From positions 150,487 through 214,486 of the forward strand of contig CACABO010000001.1 in NCBI GenBank assembly GCA_902530745.1: a DNA stretch of 64,000 nt, given 5' to 3'. Positions 27,641-36,593 of this stretch are shown here, piece after piece. Source of the DNA: an uncultured Alphaproteobacteria bacterium. GTDB taxonomy: Bacteria; Pseudomonadota; Alphaproteobacteria; HIMB59. The notes below the pieces were generated by a model, which was not told the DNA's origin, did not search any database, and worked only from the letters and a program-made list of their open reading frames with translations. The stretch's first letter is position 1. Each line of letters opens with the position of its first letter. The translations under genes were made by a program, and so were the position numbers.

Positions 27641-29028
27641 TATATGTTATGAGCTAAATTGTAAGCTTCAAATAAAGCACTAGCCTTATTGATACACTCA
27701 ATATGTTCATTCTCAGGTATGCTATCAAAAACAATACCTGCTCCACTTTGCGCATATATTTTTTTATTTTTAATCATTGCAGTTCTTAGATTAATACAAC
27801 TATCCATATCTCCATTTGCATCTAAATAAAAAACCGAGCCTGAATAAAATTCCCTATTAATATCCTCATGTTTTTCTAATATTTCTAGTGCTCTAATTTT
27901 AGGTGCTCCAGAAACAGTCCCTGCCGGCAAGCCAGCGAAAAGAACATCTATAGGTGTTAAATTATTTTTTAATTCTCCAGTAACATTACTGACTATATGC
28001 ATTACATGAGAATAATACTCTATTATATTTTGTTCAGTTACTTTTACAGTATTATTTTTTGAAATTTGACCAACATCATTTCTACCTAAATCAACTAGCA
28101 TTAAATGTTCAGCTAGTTCTTTTTTATCCTTAAGTAATTCATTTTTTAAATCATTATCTTCAATCTCATTTTTACCCCTTTTTCTAGTACCGGCAATAGG
28201 TCTAAGAGTAATTTCTTTATTTTTTACTTTAATCATAGTCTCAGGACTAGAGCAGATAATTTGATAATTTTTTAGGTTTAAAAAAACAAGATAAGGTGAG
28301 GGATTAATTGATCTTAATGCTCTATAAAAGTTAAATGGATCAATTAAATAGTCATTAGAAAATCTTTGAGAAAGAACAGCTTGAAATATTTCACCAACTT
28401 TAATATCTCTTTTTATTTCCTTAACTCTTTTAATGAATTCCTCTTTCTTAATATGGTTTTTAAATTTTTTAGGTTTACTGAAATTTAATTTTTTATTTTT
28501 GGAAAAAGGTTCTTTAAGTATTTTTTCTAATTTATTAAGTGATTTTACTGGATTTTTCTTGATATTTGAAACTTCAATTAAATGTGTCTCATTAAGAACA
28601 TTATCTATTATTATAAGATTTCTTGGTTTTACAAAATGCGCTAGTGGTATTCCAATTTCATTCTTATCAGGCTTATAACTTAATTTTGGAAGGGTAAACT
28701 TACACAAATCAAATGATACATTACCAATAAATATGGGTAGAGGTATATTCTGATCATATATAGTTTTAATTTTTAAATTTTTATAAATGTCCTTTATAAA
28801 AGAGTCTGGTGATTTAATTTTTTTCTTTTGATTATTTATAAGCACATAGTTATGAAAAATTTCAACATTTTGTAATATATTAAAAAGAATAATAGAGTAT
28901 CTTCCTTTATTATCACCCCCAATGACTGACTCTAAAATAGAGACATCTTTAAATTTATTTGCAAGTTTATTATAAATTGTAATGGTATTTTCAGTATCTA
29001 GAAAAACTTTTTTACCATGAACATACAT
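27640..29028 (-). CDS. trpE: Anthranilate synthase component I
   Basis: Converts chorismate to anthranilate with TrpG. The protein shows the feedback element ILES with GRYSI nearby (tryptophan site, kept), FQAVLSQRF, SPSPYLVF, PIAGTRKRG, MLVDLGRND and AGTVSGAPK, all chorismate-binding-family motifs. A longer frame begins with TTG at 29058, inside ppiD; I prefer ATG at 29028 (462 residues), which begins one base after the ppiD stop. There is no leader peptide or attenuator upstream, so control is likely by feedback inhibition only. Confidence 0.95.
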   Translation of the reverse strand: MYVHGKKVFLDTENTITIYNKLANKFKDVSILESVIGGDNKGRYSIILFNILQNVEIFHNYVLINNQKKKIKSPDSFIKDIYKNLKIKTIYDQNIPLPIFIGNVSFDLCKFTLPKLSYKPDKNEIGIPLAHFVKPRNLIIIDNVLNETHLIEVSNIKKNPVKSLNKLEKILKEPFSKNKKLNFSKPKKFKNHIKKEEFIKRVKEIKRDIKVGEIFQAVLSQRFSNDYLIDPFNFYRALRSINPSPYLVFLNLKNYQIICSSPETMIKVKNKEITLRPIAGTRKRGKNEIEDNDLKNELLKDKKELAEHLMLVDLGRNDVGQISKNNTVKVTEQNIIEYYSHVMHIVSNVTGELKNNLTPIDVLFAGLPAGTVSGAPKIRALEILEKHEDINREFYSGSVFYLDANGDMDSCINLRTAMIKNKKIYAQSGAGIVFDSIPENEHIECINKASALFEAYNLAHNI

Positions 29029-29029
29029 A

Positions 29030-30571
29030 TTAAAGTTGTAAAAGTTGTTCGTTATCAACTTCTATATCTAGAGTATCTTTTATTTCTTTAATAATTTTTG
29101 AATATATTAAATTCACTATATTTTGTTTTATATTTAAAGAGTCAATAGATCCAATTGAATTTATATCTAAATAAATAACTTCATTTGGTAACACTACTTT
29201 TAATTTTTGATCTTTTTTAATAATAATTATTTTTTCTAAAATCTCTGGCTCAATAAAATTATTTTTAATAGTTAGAGAGTCAGTAAAATAGTTGACCTTT
29301 ACTGTTCCTGCTTTTTTTAATAATTCATCATTATGCGAAATTTCTATATTTTTTTTATAATTACTAAAAGAATTTAGAAATTTTTCTTTGAAATCTAATG
29401 GTAGATCTTCTTTAAATATATTTTGAACATTAAATTGAAATAAGAAATTATCTTTTTTTATTTCTCCAGATGATTGATTAAAGTTAATAAAACTGTATTG
29501 ATCAGGAATATTTTCAAAAAAATTAAATGAATTACTAAAGAAGATTTGATTTGTACTATAGCTATCTAAATTTTTAACATCATTTGTTATTGTAAAATTT
29601 TCTATTTCTAATTTAGTTAAAGTCGCTACTACATCCTCATAAACATCCTCTAACTTCTTTTGATACTCTTCTTCAAAAGATAAAAGTTTTACAAAAAAGT
29701 ATTTTCCTCCAATTTTAATATTATTACCTTCATCTCCTGTGCTAAGTTTTTCTAATATTTCAAGAATTTGAGGTAATATTAATTTTTCATCAACTTTTTC
29801 GAATAATTTGAATTGAGAGTCATTACTCTGTTTCAGCTCATTAAAATTTTTATTTGAAATACTATCTAATATAATTTGTTCATAGCTATAATTTTTGGGC
29901 TCAATAAATTTATTTATATTTGCCTCATAATATTCATTTATAATGTCATCAGTTAGAAGTTCTTCTTGAATATAATTTTTGAGATTTATTTCATTTATTG
30001 AAATTTCATATAATTCGTTATTGGAGTAAAAATCTTCCTCTAATTGATAATTGAGAAGATTATCGTCATTCTTAATCTCATATATATTTAATTCTTTCTC
30101 AACAAGAAGATCTGCATTGATTTCATGACTAACTAACTTCTGCGCATCAAGGCTATCATTGAATAAATCAATATAAATATTACCCTCAATTTCCTTTAAG
30201 TAATTTTGAAGTGATGCTTCATCTAGATTTCTAAACATTTCGTCATTATTTAATGATTTTTTTAAAATTACTTTTTTTGAGTTATCACTTATAGTAATTT
30301 TTTCATCTAAATAATTAAGAAAAACTAGTTCATTTACATATTCATTTGTAAATTGAATTTTTGAAAATAACTCCTCTTGTTCTGATAAATTAGAAAGACC
30401 ATTTTCTGATTTATAGTTTTCGTATGCTCTAGAAAATTCATATGTTGATATTTTTTGGTCACCTACTTTTAAAACATAATTTTTACCCACATAGGATCCA
30501 AATCCGATAAATAAGAAACTTATGCCAAGTGCAGCACTAAATATTATAACTATTAGTTTTTTAGTTTTCAT
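29030..30571 (-). CDS. ppiD: PpiD/SurA-N-type periplasmic folding factor, membrane anchored
   Basis: Probable periplasmic chaperone. The N-terminus has one uncleaved helix (about 5-24), followed by a SurA_N-like domain (VLKVGDQKISTYEFSRAYEN and onward) and a region resembling a parvulin domain (NEYYEANINKFIEPKNYSYE, about 260-280). The usual parvulin catalytic residues are not obvious, so it may be a chaperone without isomerase activity. The ATG at 30571 begins just before the helix; a longer frame to 30703 runs into tpiA and is rejected. It is first in the block leading to trp, moa, lexA, gltX and gltA. Position before trpE and beside tpiA is typical of alphaproteobacteria. Confidence 0.82.
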   Translation of the reverse strand: MKTKKLIVIIFSAALGISFLFIGFGSYVGKNYVLKVGDQKISTYEFSRAYENYKSENGLSNLSEQEELFSKIQFTNEYVNELVFLNYLDEKITISDNSKKVILKKSLNNDEMFRNLDEASLQNYLKEIEGNIYIDLFNDSLDAQKLVSHEINADLLVEKELNIYEIKNDDNLLNYQLEEDFYSNNELYEISINEINLKNYIQEELLTDDIINEYYEANINKFIEPKNYSYEQIILDSISNKNFNELKQSNDSQFKLFEKVDEKLILPQILEILEKLSTGDEGNNIKIGGKYFFVKLLSFEEEYQKKLEDVYEDVVATLTKLEIENFTITNDVKNLDSYSTNQIFFSNSFNFFENIPDQYSFINFNQSSGEIKKDNFLFQFNVQNIFKEDLPLDFKEKFLNSFSNYKKNIEISHNDELLKKAGTVKVNYFTDSLTIKNNFIEPEILEKIIIIKKDQKLKVVLPNEVIYLDINSIGSIDSLNIKQNIVNLIYSKIIKEIKDTLDIEVDNEQLLQL

Positions 30572-30602
30572 TTTTATAAGTATTTTGATATCAGTTAACC
30601 TA
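30572..30602. promoter_or_regulatory. 31-bp divergent spacer between ppiD and tpiA
   Basis: This spacer is the only non-coding DNA separating a ten-gene block on the minus strand from an eleven-gene block on the plus strand. It is AT-rich and cannot hold two full sigma-70 promoters end to end, so the promoters must overlap or reach into the opposite coding sequence. I cannot assign -10 and -35 boxes with confidence. Confidence 0.4.
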
Positions 30603-31313
30603 ATGAAATATATAATATTTAATTGGAAATCATATTTAAATATATCTGAAAGTATGAACTTATCAAAGGTAGTGTCTAAACTACCAAGAACAAAGAAATA
30701 CAAACTTATTTCTAGTCCTAATAACTTTTATAACCTAACTCTCAAATCTAGATATCCAAAAAATATCTACGCAGCACAAAATGTAGATTTACATGGAAAA
30801 GGTGCTTCTACAGGATCTATAGATATTCAAGATTTAGTTAACAATAAGATAAAATTTTGTATTCTTGGTCACTCAGAAGTTAGGTCTAATTTTGGTGAAA
30901 CAGATTTGATTATTCAAAAAAAAACTGATCTCTGTCTGCATAACAAAATTACACCAATTGTTTGTATTGGAGAGCCTCTAGATATTTATAAATCAAAAAA
31001 AACTAAAAATTTTTTAAAAAAACAAATAAATAAAATTTTCAAAAAATCGAACATATATAATGAAGTTATATTAGCTTATGAGCCTTTATGGTCAATTGGC
31101 ACAGGATTAACACCAAAAATGTCAGAAATTAATGATATTTTGTATTTTTTAACCAAAATATTAAAAAATTATTCTTTTAAAAAAATAAAAATTTTATATG
31201 GTGGTTCCGTAAATTTATCGAATATTACAGAAATTTTAAGTTTACAAAAATTAAATGGGGTTTTGGTAGGCTCTGCTTCAACAAAACCTTCATTTATTAA
31301 ATACTTTAAATAA
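30603..31313 (+). CDS. tpiA: Triosephosphate isomerase
   Basis: Interconverts dihydroxyacetone phosphate and glyceraldehyde 3-phosphate. The 236-residue TIM barrel has the N-terminal FNWK lysine, GHSEVR (electrophilic histidine), the catalytic glutamate in AYEPLWSIGTG and the phosphate loop YGGSVN. The longer open frame from 30522 is antisense to the ppiD N-terminus and is rejected in favour of the ATG at 30603. It is first gene of the tpiA-to-lipA block; secG starts 4 bp after its stop. Confidence 0.96.
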   Translation: MKYIIFNWKSYLNISESMNLSKVVSKLPRTKKYKLISSPNNFYNLTLKSRYPKNIYAAQNVDLHGKGASTGSIDIQDLVNNKIKFCILGHSEVRSNFGETDLIIQKKTDLCLHNKITPIVCIGEPLDIYKSKKTKNFLKKQINKIFKKSNIYNEVILAYEPLWSIGTGLTPKMSEINDILYFLTKILKNYSFKKIKILYGGSVNLSNITEILSLQKLNGVLVGSASTKPSFIKYFK

Positions 31314-31317
31314 ATTT

Positions 31318-31641
31318 ATGATAAACCTTTTTTTAATTATTAGTGCAATTATTGGAGTGGTGCTCATTTTAATTATACTTTTTCAGAAAACTGAAGGTGG
31401 AAGTCTTGGGCTAGGCACTCAAACATCTCTTACAGGTGGAATGTCAGCAAATAAATCCTCTTTTTCAGGAATGACTAAAATTACCTATGTTTTAGGTTTT
31501 GGTTTTTTATTTTGGTGTTTGTTCATGGGTGCAATTATTACAAAACAATATTCATCTTCAACTGATTTAGAAACCATTCAAGAAGAAATTATTTTAGACG
31601 ATTCAATAGAGGAAATGATTCCAGAAGTGCCTAATCAGTGA
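31318..31641 (+). CDS. secG: Preprotein translocase subunit SecG
   Basis: Small subunit of the SecYEG channel. The 107-residue protein has two membrane helices (about 3-21 and 52-72) separated by the SecG-typical glycine/serine-rich loop with GGSLGLGTQTS and then SANKSS-F. The acidic tail (ESIDDS-like, EEMIPEVPNQ) is cytoplasmic or periplasmic without a known motif. tpiA-secG-pyrG is a common proteobacterial order. Its TGA stop overlaps the GTG start of pyrG. Confidence 0.93.
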   Translation: MINLFLIISAIIGVVLILIILFQKTEGGSLGLGTQTSLTGGMSANKSSFSGMTKITYVLGFGFLFWCLFMGAIITKQYSSSTDLETIQEEIILDDSIEEMIPEVPNQ

Positions 31642-33257
31642 AATTAATTTTCGTTACCGGAGGTGTTGTTTCATCGCTAGGTAAGGGAATAGTCACTGCA
31701 TCATTAGCCTCTCTTCTTAGTTCTAGAGGCATTAAACTAAAAATTAGAAAATTAGATCCGTATTTAAACGTTGATCCTGGAACAATGAGCCCATACCAAC
31801 ACGGTGAAGTTTATGTCACTGATGACGGCTATGAGACTGATTTAGACTTAGGCCATTATGAGAGGTTTACAGATATAAAATGTTCTAAAAATGACTCTAT
31901 TTCATCTGGTAAAATTTACTCAACTATACTTTCAAAGGAAAGAAAAGGTGAATATTTAGGATCTACTGTACAAGTAATACCGCACGTCACTGAAGAAATA
32001 AAAAATTCGATAAAAAAATCTACTAATAAGGATGATGTTATTATTTGTGAAATAGGGGGTACAGTTGGTGATATAGAAAGTCTCCCTTTCTTGGAAGCTA
32101 TCAGACAATTTAAAAACGAAAGACAGCTAGACACACTCCTCATACATTTAACCTTACTTCCATATATAGAAACATCTGGTGAAATTAAAACAAAGCCCAC
32201 TCAGCACTCTGTTAAAGAGCTTTTAAATGCAGGAATTCAGCCTGATATAATTGTTTGTAGAAGTAATAAAAAAATAAAGTATGAAGAAATTCAAAAAATT
32301 AGTTTGTTTTGTAATGTACCAACTAATGCTGTAATTCCGTCCTATGATGTAGGAAGCATATACCAAGTACCTTCTTTATTATCAAAATCAAAATTAGATG
32401 ACTTAGTCATAAAAAATTTAAATATAAAATCTACAAAGAAAAAAGATCTATCAAAATGGACAAACTTTGAAGTACTAGAGTCAAGAGCAAAAGAGGAACT
32501 AAATATATTTATAATTGGAAAATATGTTCATTTAAAAGATAGTTATAAATCTCTCTACGAAGCTATTTATCATGCAGGTGTTCACAATAAAGTAAATGTT
32601 AAAATCAAATGGATTGACTCAGAGACAATAAACAAAAAAAATGTTGATGAGTTATTAATTAAGGCCGCAGGTATACTTATACCTGGCGGTTTTGGAAATA
32701 GAGGTATAAGTGGAAAAATAGAAGCTATTAGGTATGCTAGAGAAAATCAAATTCCTTTCTTAGGAATATGTTTGGGCATGCAATTATCAATTATTGAATT
32801 TACTAAAAATGTTTTGAAAATGAAAAACTCAGGTAGTTCTGAATTTGGTAAGCATACTAATAATGTCATATCACTAATGACTGAATGGAGCAAAAAAAAT
32901 CAAAAAGTAACGAGAACAAAAGAAAATGATTTAGGCGCTACTATGAGATTGGGCTCTTATCCTTGCTATATAAAACATAAATCTTTAGCCTCAAAAATTT
33001 ATAAAAAAAAATTAATTCATGAAAGACATAGACATAGGTATGAAGTGAATCCTAAATATAGATCTTCAATAGAAAAAAAAGGTCTTGTTTTTTCTGGATT
33101 TTCAAAAGATAAAAAATTATTAGAAATCATTGAAAATAAAAATCATAAATGGTTCCTCGGAGTTCAATTTCATCCTGAGCTGAAATCTAAACCGTTTAAG
33201 CCTCACCCTATATTTTTCTCATTTATAAAAAATAGTTTAATGAATAAAAATGCCTAG
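31638..33257 (+). CDS. pyrG: CTP synthase
   Basis: Converts UTP to CTP using glutamine. The N-terminal synthetase half begins VTGGVVSSLGKG (P-loop) and carries the conserved LDPYLNVDPGTMSPYQHGEV segment and CEIGGTVGDIES. The C-terminal amidotransferase half has GGFGNRG, C378 in GICLGMQ, RHRHRYEVN and QFHPELKSKP. The 539-residue length is normal. Start is GTG, overlapping secG by 4 bp; the end overlaps kdsA by 8 bp. Confidence 0.97.
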   Translation: MKLIFVTGGVVSSLGKGIVTASLASLLSSRGIKLKIRKLDPYLNVDPGTMSPYQHGEVYVTDDGYETDLDLGHYERFTDIKCSKNDSISSGKIYSTILSKERKGEYLGSTVQVIPHVTEEIKNSIKKSTNKDDVIICEIGGTVGDIESLPFLEAIRQFKNERQLDTLLIHLTLLPYIETSGEIKTKPTQHSVKELLNAGIQPDIIVCRSNKKIKYEEIQKISLFCNVPTNAVIPSYDVGSIYQVPSLLSKSKLDDLVIKNLNIKSTKKKDLSKWTNFEVLESRAKEELNIFIIGKYVHLKDSYKSLYEAIYHAGVHNKVNVKIKWIDSETINKKNVDELLIKAAGILIPGGFGNRGISGKIEAIRYARENQIPFLGICLGMQLSIIEFTKNVLKMKNSGSSEFGKHTNNVISLMTEWSKKNQKVTRTKENDLGATMRLGSYPCYIKHKSLASKIYKKKLIHERHRHRYEVNPKYRSSIEKKGLVFSGFSKDKKLLEIIENKNHKWFLGVQFHPELKSKPFKPHPIFFSFIKNSLMNKNA

Positions 33258-34074
33258 ATCTGTCCAATTATCTAAAAATTTTATTAAAAATGATACTGAC
33301 AGACTGACTTTAATATCTGGTCCATGCTTGTTAGAAAATGAAAAACTAGTTAGAAAAGTTGCACAATCTCTTATTAAATACGCAAAAAAAGAAAAGTTCA
33401 ATTTAGTATTTAAATGTAGTTTTGATAAAGCTAACAGAAGTTCTCATAAAACAATACGTAATAAAATTTCTATAGATAAATCCATAGATATATTAAAAAA
33501 TCTCAAAAAAGACCTAAAAATATCTATTACTTCAGATGTTCATGAGACTTATCAGGTTGATAAATTGGCTGAATTTCTTGATGTAATTCAAATTCCAGCT
33601 TTCTTATGTAGACAAACAGATTTAATAAAAGCTGCTGCACAAACAAAAAAGATAGTAAATGTCAAAAAAGGACAGTTTTTATCTCATAAAGAGGTTTCAA
33701 ATATCATAAATAAAATTGAAAATGAAAATAATAAAAAAATATTAATTACTGAAAGGGGAAATTCATTTGGATATAATTACCTAATAAATGACTTTAAAGG
33801 TATTCATTTAATGAAAACATTTGGGTACCCAATTATTTTTGACTCAACACATAGCGTACAATTACCTGGTGGGTTGGGTAAAAAAAGTGGAGGCGCTAGA
33901 GAATATGTGAAACCATTATCAAAAGCTGCTTCATCCTTAAGGATAGCAGGTTTCTTTATTGAAACACACCCAAACCCAGGAATTGCATTAAGTGACGGTC
34001 CAAATATGGTATATTTACACAAAATGCCAGAACTCTTAAATGCTATTAACAAAATAAATAAGGCGGCAAAATAA
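33250..34074 (+). CDS. kdsA: 3-deoxy-D-manno-octulosonate 8-phosphate synthase
   Basis: Makes KDO-8-phosphate for the LPS inner core. The 274-residue TIM barrel has LISGPCLLEN with C26, KCSFDKANRSS, DSTHSVQLPGG, IETHPNPG and SDGPNM. C26, the histidine of DSTH, the glutamate of IETH and the aspartate of SDGPN are the four ligands of the metal-dependent class of KdsA, rather than the metal-independent class that has Asn at the first position. It abuts eno with no gap. pyrG-kdsA-eno is an alphaproteobacterial order. Confidence 0.95.
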   Translation: MPRSVQLSKNFIKNDTDRLTLISGPCLLENEKLVRKVAQSLIKYAKKEKFNLVFKCSFDKANRSSHKTIRNKISIDKSIDILKNLKKDLKISITSDVHETYQVDKLAEFLDVIQIPAFLCRQTDLIKAAAQTKKIVNVKKGQFLSHKEVSNIINKIENENNKKILITERGNSFGYNYLINDFKGIHLMKTFGYPIIFDSTHSVQLPGGLGKKSGGAREYVKPLSKAASSLRIAGFFIETHPNPGIALSDGPNMVYLHKMPELLNAINKINKAAK

Positions 34075-35346
34075 ATGAAAATTAAAAATATAACAGCTAG
34101 AGAAATTTTTGATAGTAGGGGTAACCCAACTGTAGAATGTGAAATGATATTTGAAAATATAACTTATCCATTTCGTGGAATGGTTCCATCAGGAGCGTCC
34201 ACAGGAAAATTTGAAGCACTAGAATTAAGAGATTTAGACCCCAATAGAATGAGCGGTAAAGGTGTACTAAAAGCTGTATCTAATGTTAACGAACTCATCA
34301 ATCCAAAAATTTTAGATAAAAGTTTTGCTGATTACAGAGAATTTGATCAATTCTTAATAGATTTAGATGGTACAGAAAATAAATCAGAGTTCGGAGCAAA
34401 TGCCATTTTATCTCTAAGTCTTGCTTATTATAAGGCTTGGTCTTATGTAAACTTTGGTGAAATATTTCTCTCTCAGGGTTTAGATAATTTAATTATTCCA
34501 GTTCCAATGCTGAATGTAATAAATGGCGGTCAACATGCTGATAATGATGTTGATTTTCAAGAGTTTATGATTTTACCTATAGGATTTAAATCTTTGACCG
34601 AAGCTTTATCCTCAACACATTCTGTAATAACTAATATAAAAAAAGAATTAAAATCTAGATCTTTAAACACTAATCTTGGCGATGAAGGAGGCTTTGCACC
34701 TAATTTAAAATCACATCTAGACGTTCTAGACTTAATATGTAATTCAATTTCTAAAGCAGGCTTTAAATTAAATGATCATTTTAAAATTTCATTAGATGCA
34801 GCTTCTAGTGAGTTTTACTCTGATGGAAAATATAATTTCGAGGGTAACTCATATTCGACAGAAGAAATGATTAGTGTCTACGAAAATATTTGTAAAAAAT
34901 ATCCAATTTTTTCAATTGAAGATGCACTTAATGAAGAGGATTATGAGGGCTGGGTAAAAATTACAAATAAACTTGGTTCAAAAATACGATTAGTGGGCGA
35001 TGATCTTTTTGTTACAAATATACAAAAATTGCATACTGGTATAAATGAAAAACAAGCGAATAGTATTTTAATTAAATTGAATCAAATAGGCACAGTTACA
35101 GAAACTTTAGAAGCTATCAAGCTGGCTACAGAGAATAGTTTTGCATCTATTATGTCCCATAGGTCAGGTGAAACTGAGGATTCTTTTATTTCAGATTTAG
35201 CTGTTGCTTCACGATGCCCTTTGATTAAAACCGGTTCTTTAGCTAGATCTGATAGAGTTGCAAAATATAATCAGTTACTTAGAATATCAGAAAATGACAA
35301 TATTAAAGGGTATGCTGGTGAATTAAGTGAAGTCTTTAAAAGCTAG
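34075..35346 (+). CDS. eno: Enolase
   Basis: Dehydrates 2-phosphoglycerate in lower glycolysis or gluconeogenesis. The 423-residue protein has AREIFDSRGNPTVE at the N-terminus, SGASTGKFEALELRD, GGQHADNDVDFQEFMI, GDEGGFAPN, the metal ligand in SIEDALNEED, GDDLFVTN, KLNQIGT and SHRSGETED. All catalytic segments are present and the length is normal. ATG directly follows the kdsA stop; its end overlaps ftsB by 20 bp. Confidence 0.98.
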   Translation: MKIKNITAREIFDSRGNPTVECEMIFENITYPFRGMVPSGASTGKFEALELRDLDPNRMSGKGVLKAVSNVNELINPKILDKSFADYREFDQFLIDLDGTENKSEFGANAILSLSLAYYKAWSYVNFGEIFLSQGLDNLIIPVPMLNVINGGQHADNDVDFQEFMILPIGFKSLTEALSSTHSVITNIKKELKSRSLNTNLGDEGGFAPNLKSHLDVLDLICNSISKAGFKLNDHFKISLDAASSEFYSDGKYNFEGNSYSTEEMISVYENICKKYPIFSIEDALNEEDYEGWVKITNKLGSKIRLVGDDLFVTNIQKLHTGINEKQANSILIKLNQIGTVTETLEAIKLATENSFASIMSHRSGETEDSFISDLAVASRCPLIKTGSLARSDRVAKYNQLLRISENDNIKGYAGELSEVFKS

Positions 35347-35614
35347 TAGTTTAATAAACTTCCTTTTTATATTTGTATTGATTTACCTGATATATCACAC
35401 AATTTATGGAAAATTCAATATTGGAAATTACTTGATTTATCAATTTGAGGAAAAAATGTATAAAAAATTGCAATCCAATCTCGATCAAAAAATGTTAGAT
35501 ATTAATATTGATTTACACTCTTTCTATTCTAATAAAGAGGATTATATTGATGAAATTACTAAGCAGAATTCCCCAAATATTCAAGATGGAGAAACCATAT
35601 TAAAGTTAGATTAA
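35327..35614 (+). CDS. ftsB: Septum formation initiator, FtsB/DivIC family
   Basis: Probable cell-division protein bridging FtsL and FtsQ. The 95-residue bitopic protein has a single N-terminal helix (about 9-26) and then a heptad-like stretch (about 35-75) that could form a coiled coil. The identification leans on position: eno-ftsB-pdhA is conserved in alphaproteobacteria. The start is GTG inside the end of eno. Sequence conservation is weak, as usual for this family. Confidence 0.75.
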   Translation: MKSLKASSLINFLFIFVLIYLIYHTIYGKFNIGNYLIYQFEEKMYKKLQSNLDQKMLDINIDLHSFYSNKEDYIDEITKQNSPNIQDGETILKLD

Positions 35615-35615
35615 G

Positions 35616-36593
35616 ATGAATAAAAAAAATAAAAATAATTTTACAAATGACCAGTTATTGAAGTTTTACGAAAAAATGTTTTTAATTAGAAAATTTGAAG
35701 AAAAAGCTGCTCAATTATATGGAGCTGGAAAAATTGGAGGTTTTTGCCATTTATACATTGGCCAAGAGGCTGTTGTCATAGGTATTCTCTCCTCTATTAA
35801 CTCAGAGGATACCGTTATCACAGCTTATAGAGATCATGGACATATATTAGCTCGTGGAGTAGATCCTAAACTAGTAATGTCTGAATTAACTGGAAGGAAA
35901 GATGGCATTTCAAAAGGTAAAGGTGGATCAATGCACATGTTCTCCAAAGCAAATAGATTTTATGGTGGGCACGGTATCGTTGGAGCGCAAGTACCTTTAG
36001 GCGTTGGTATAGGTTTTGCACATAAATATAGAAATGAAAAAAAAATTTCAAGAGTCTATTTAGGGGATGGGGCTATGAGTAATGGCCAAGTTTTTGAGGC
36101 ATTTAATTTAGCATCACTTTGGGAATTACCAGTATTATTTATTATTGAAAATAATAAATATGGAATGGGTACATCTATTGGAAGGTCTGCAGCAGGAGGT
36201 GAGTTGTACGAACGAGCGACTGTATTCGGCATTAAAGGTGAAAAAGTAGACGGTATGAATTTTTTTAATGTAAGTGAGTCAGCTATAAGGGCAAGAGAAT
36301 ATATCGAAAAAAATTCTAAGCCCTACATTATCGAAATGGATACATATAGATACAGAGGCCATTCAATGTCTGATCCTGGTTTATACAGGACTAAAGATGA
36401 AGTGAATAAAATGAAAGAGATAGATCCTGTGTTAATGATGAAAAATACTTTATTAAATGATTATAAAATTCAAGAGGACACGATTAAAGATATTGAAAGC
36501 GATATTAAGAAACAAATTAGAGATGTAGAAAAATTTTCACTTGAGTCGCCACTCCCAGATTTAAAAGAATTATACACCGAGGTATATTTATGA
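35616..36593 (+). CDS. pdhA: Pyruvate dehydrogenase E1 component, alpha subunit
   Basis: Thiamine-diphosphate-dependent decarboxylation of pyruvate with PdhB. The 325-residue protein shows RKFEEKAAQLYGAGKIGGF, HGHILARG, the TPP motif from GDGAMSNGQ to ENNKYGMGTS, and YRYRGHSMSDPG containing the regulatory-loop serine. Heterotetrameric E1 is the alphaproteobacterial form. It ends in a 4-bp ATGA overlap with pdhB, so the alpha and beta subunits are coupled. Confidence 0.96.
   Translation: MNKKNKNNFTNDQLLKFYEKMFLIRKFEEKAAQLYGAGKIGGFCHLYIGQEAVVIGILSSINSEDTVITAYRDHGHILARGVDPKLVMSELTGRKDGISKGKGGSMHMFSKANRFYGGHGIVGAQVPLGVGIGFAHKYRNEKKISRVYLGDGAMSNGQVFEAFNLASLWELPVLFIIENNKYGMGTSIGRSAAGGELYERATVFGIKGEKVDGMNFFNVSESAIRAREYIEKNSKPYIIEMDTYRYRGHSMSDPGLYRTKDEVNKMKEIDPVLMMKNTLLNDYKIQEDTIKDIESDIKKQIRDVEKFSLESPLPDLKELYTEVYL

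Noticed and set aside
29028..29070. trp leader peptide or attenuator before trpE
   Set aside because: trpE begins one base after the ppiD stop; no run of Trp codons or terminator hairpin is present.
30572..30703. Extended PpiD N-terminus, and extended TpiA N-terminus from 30522
   Set aside because: Both would be antisense to each other's well-conserved N-termini; the internal ATGs at 30571 and 30603 fit the families.
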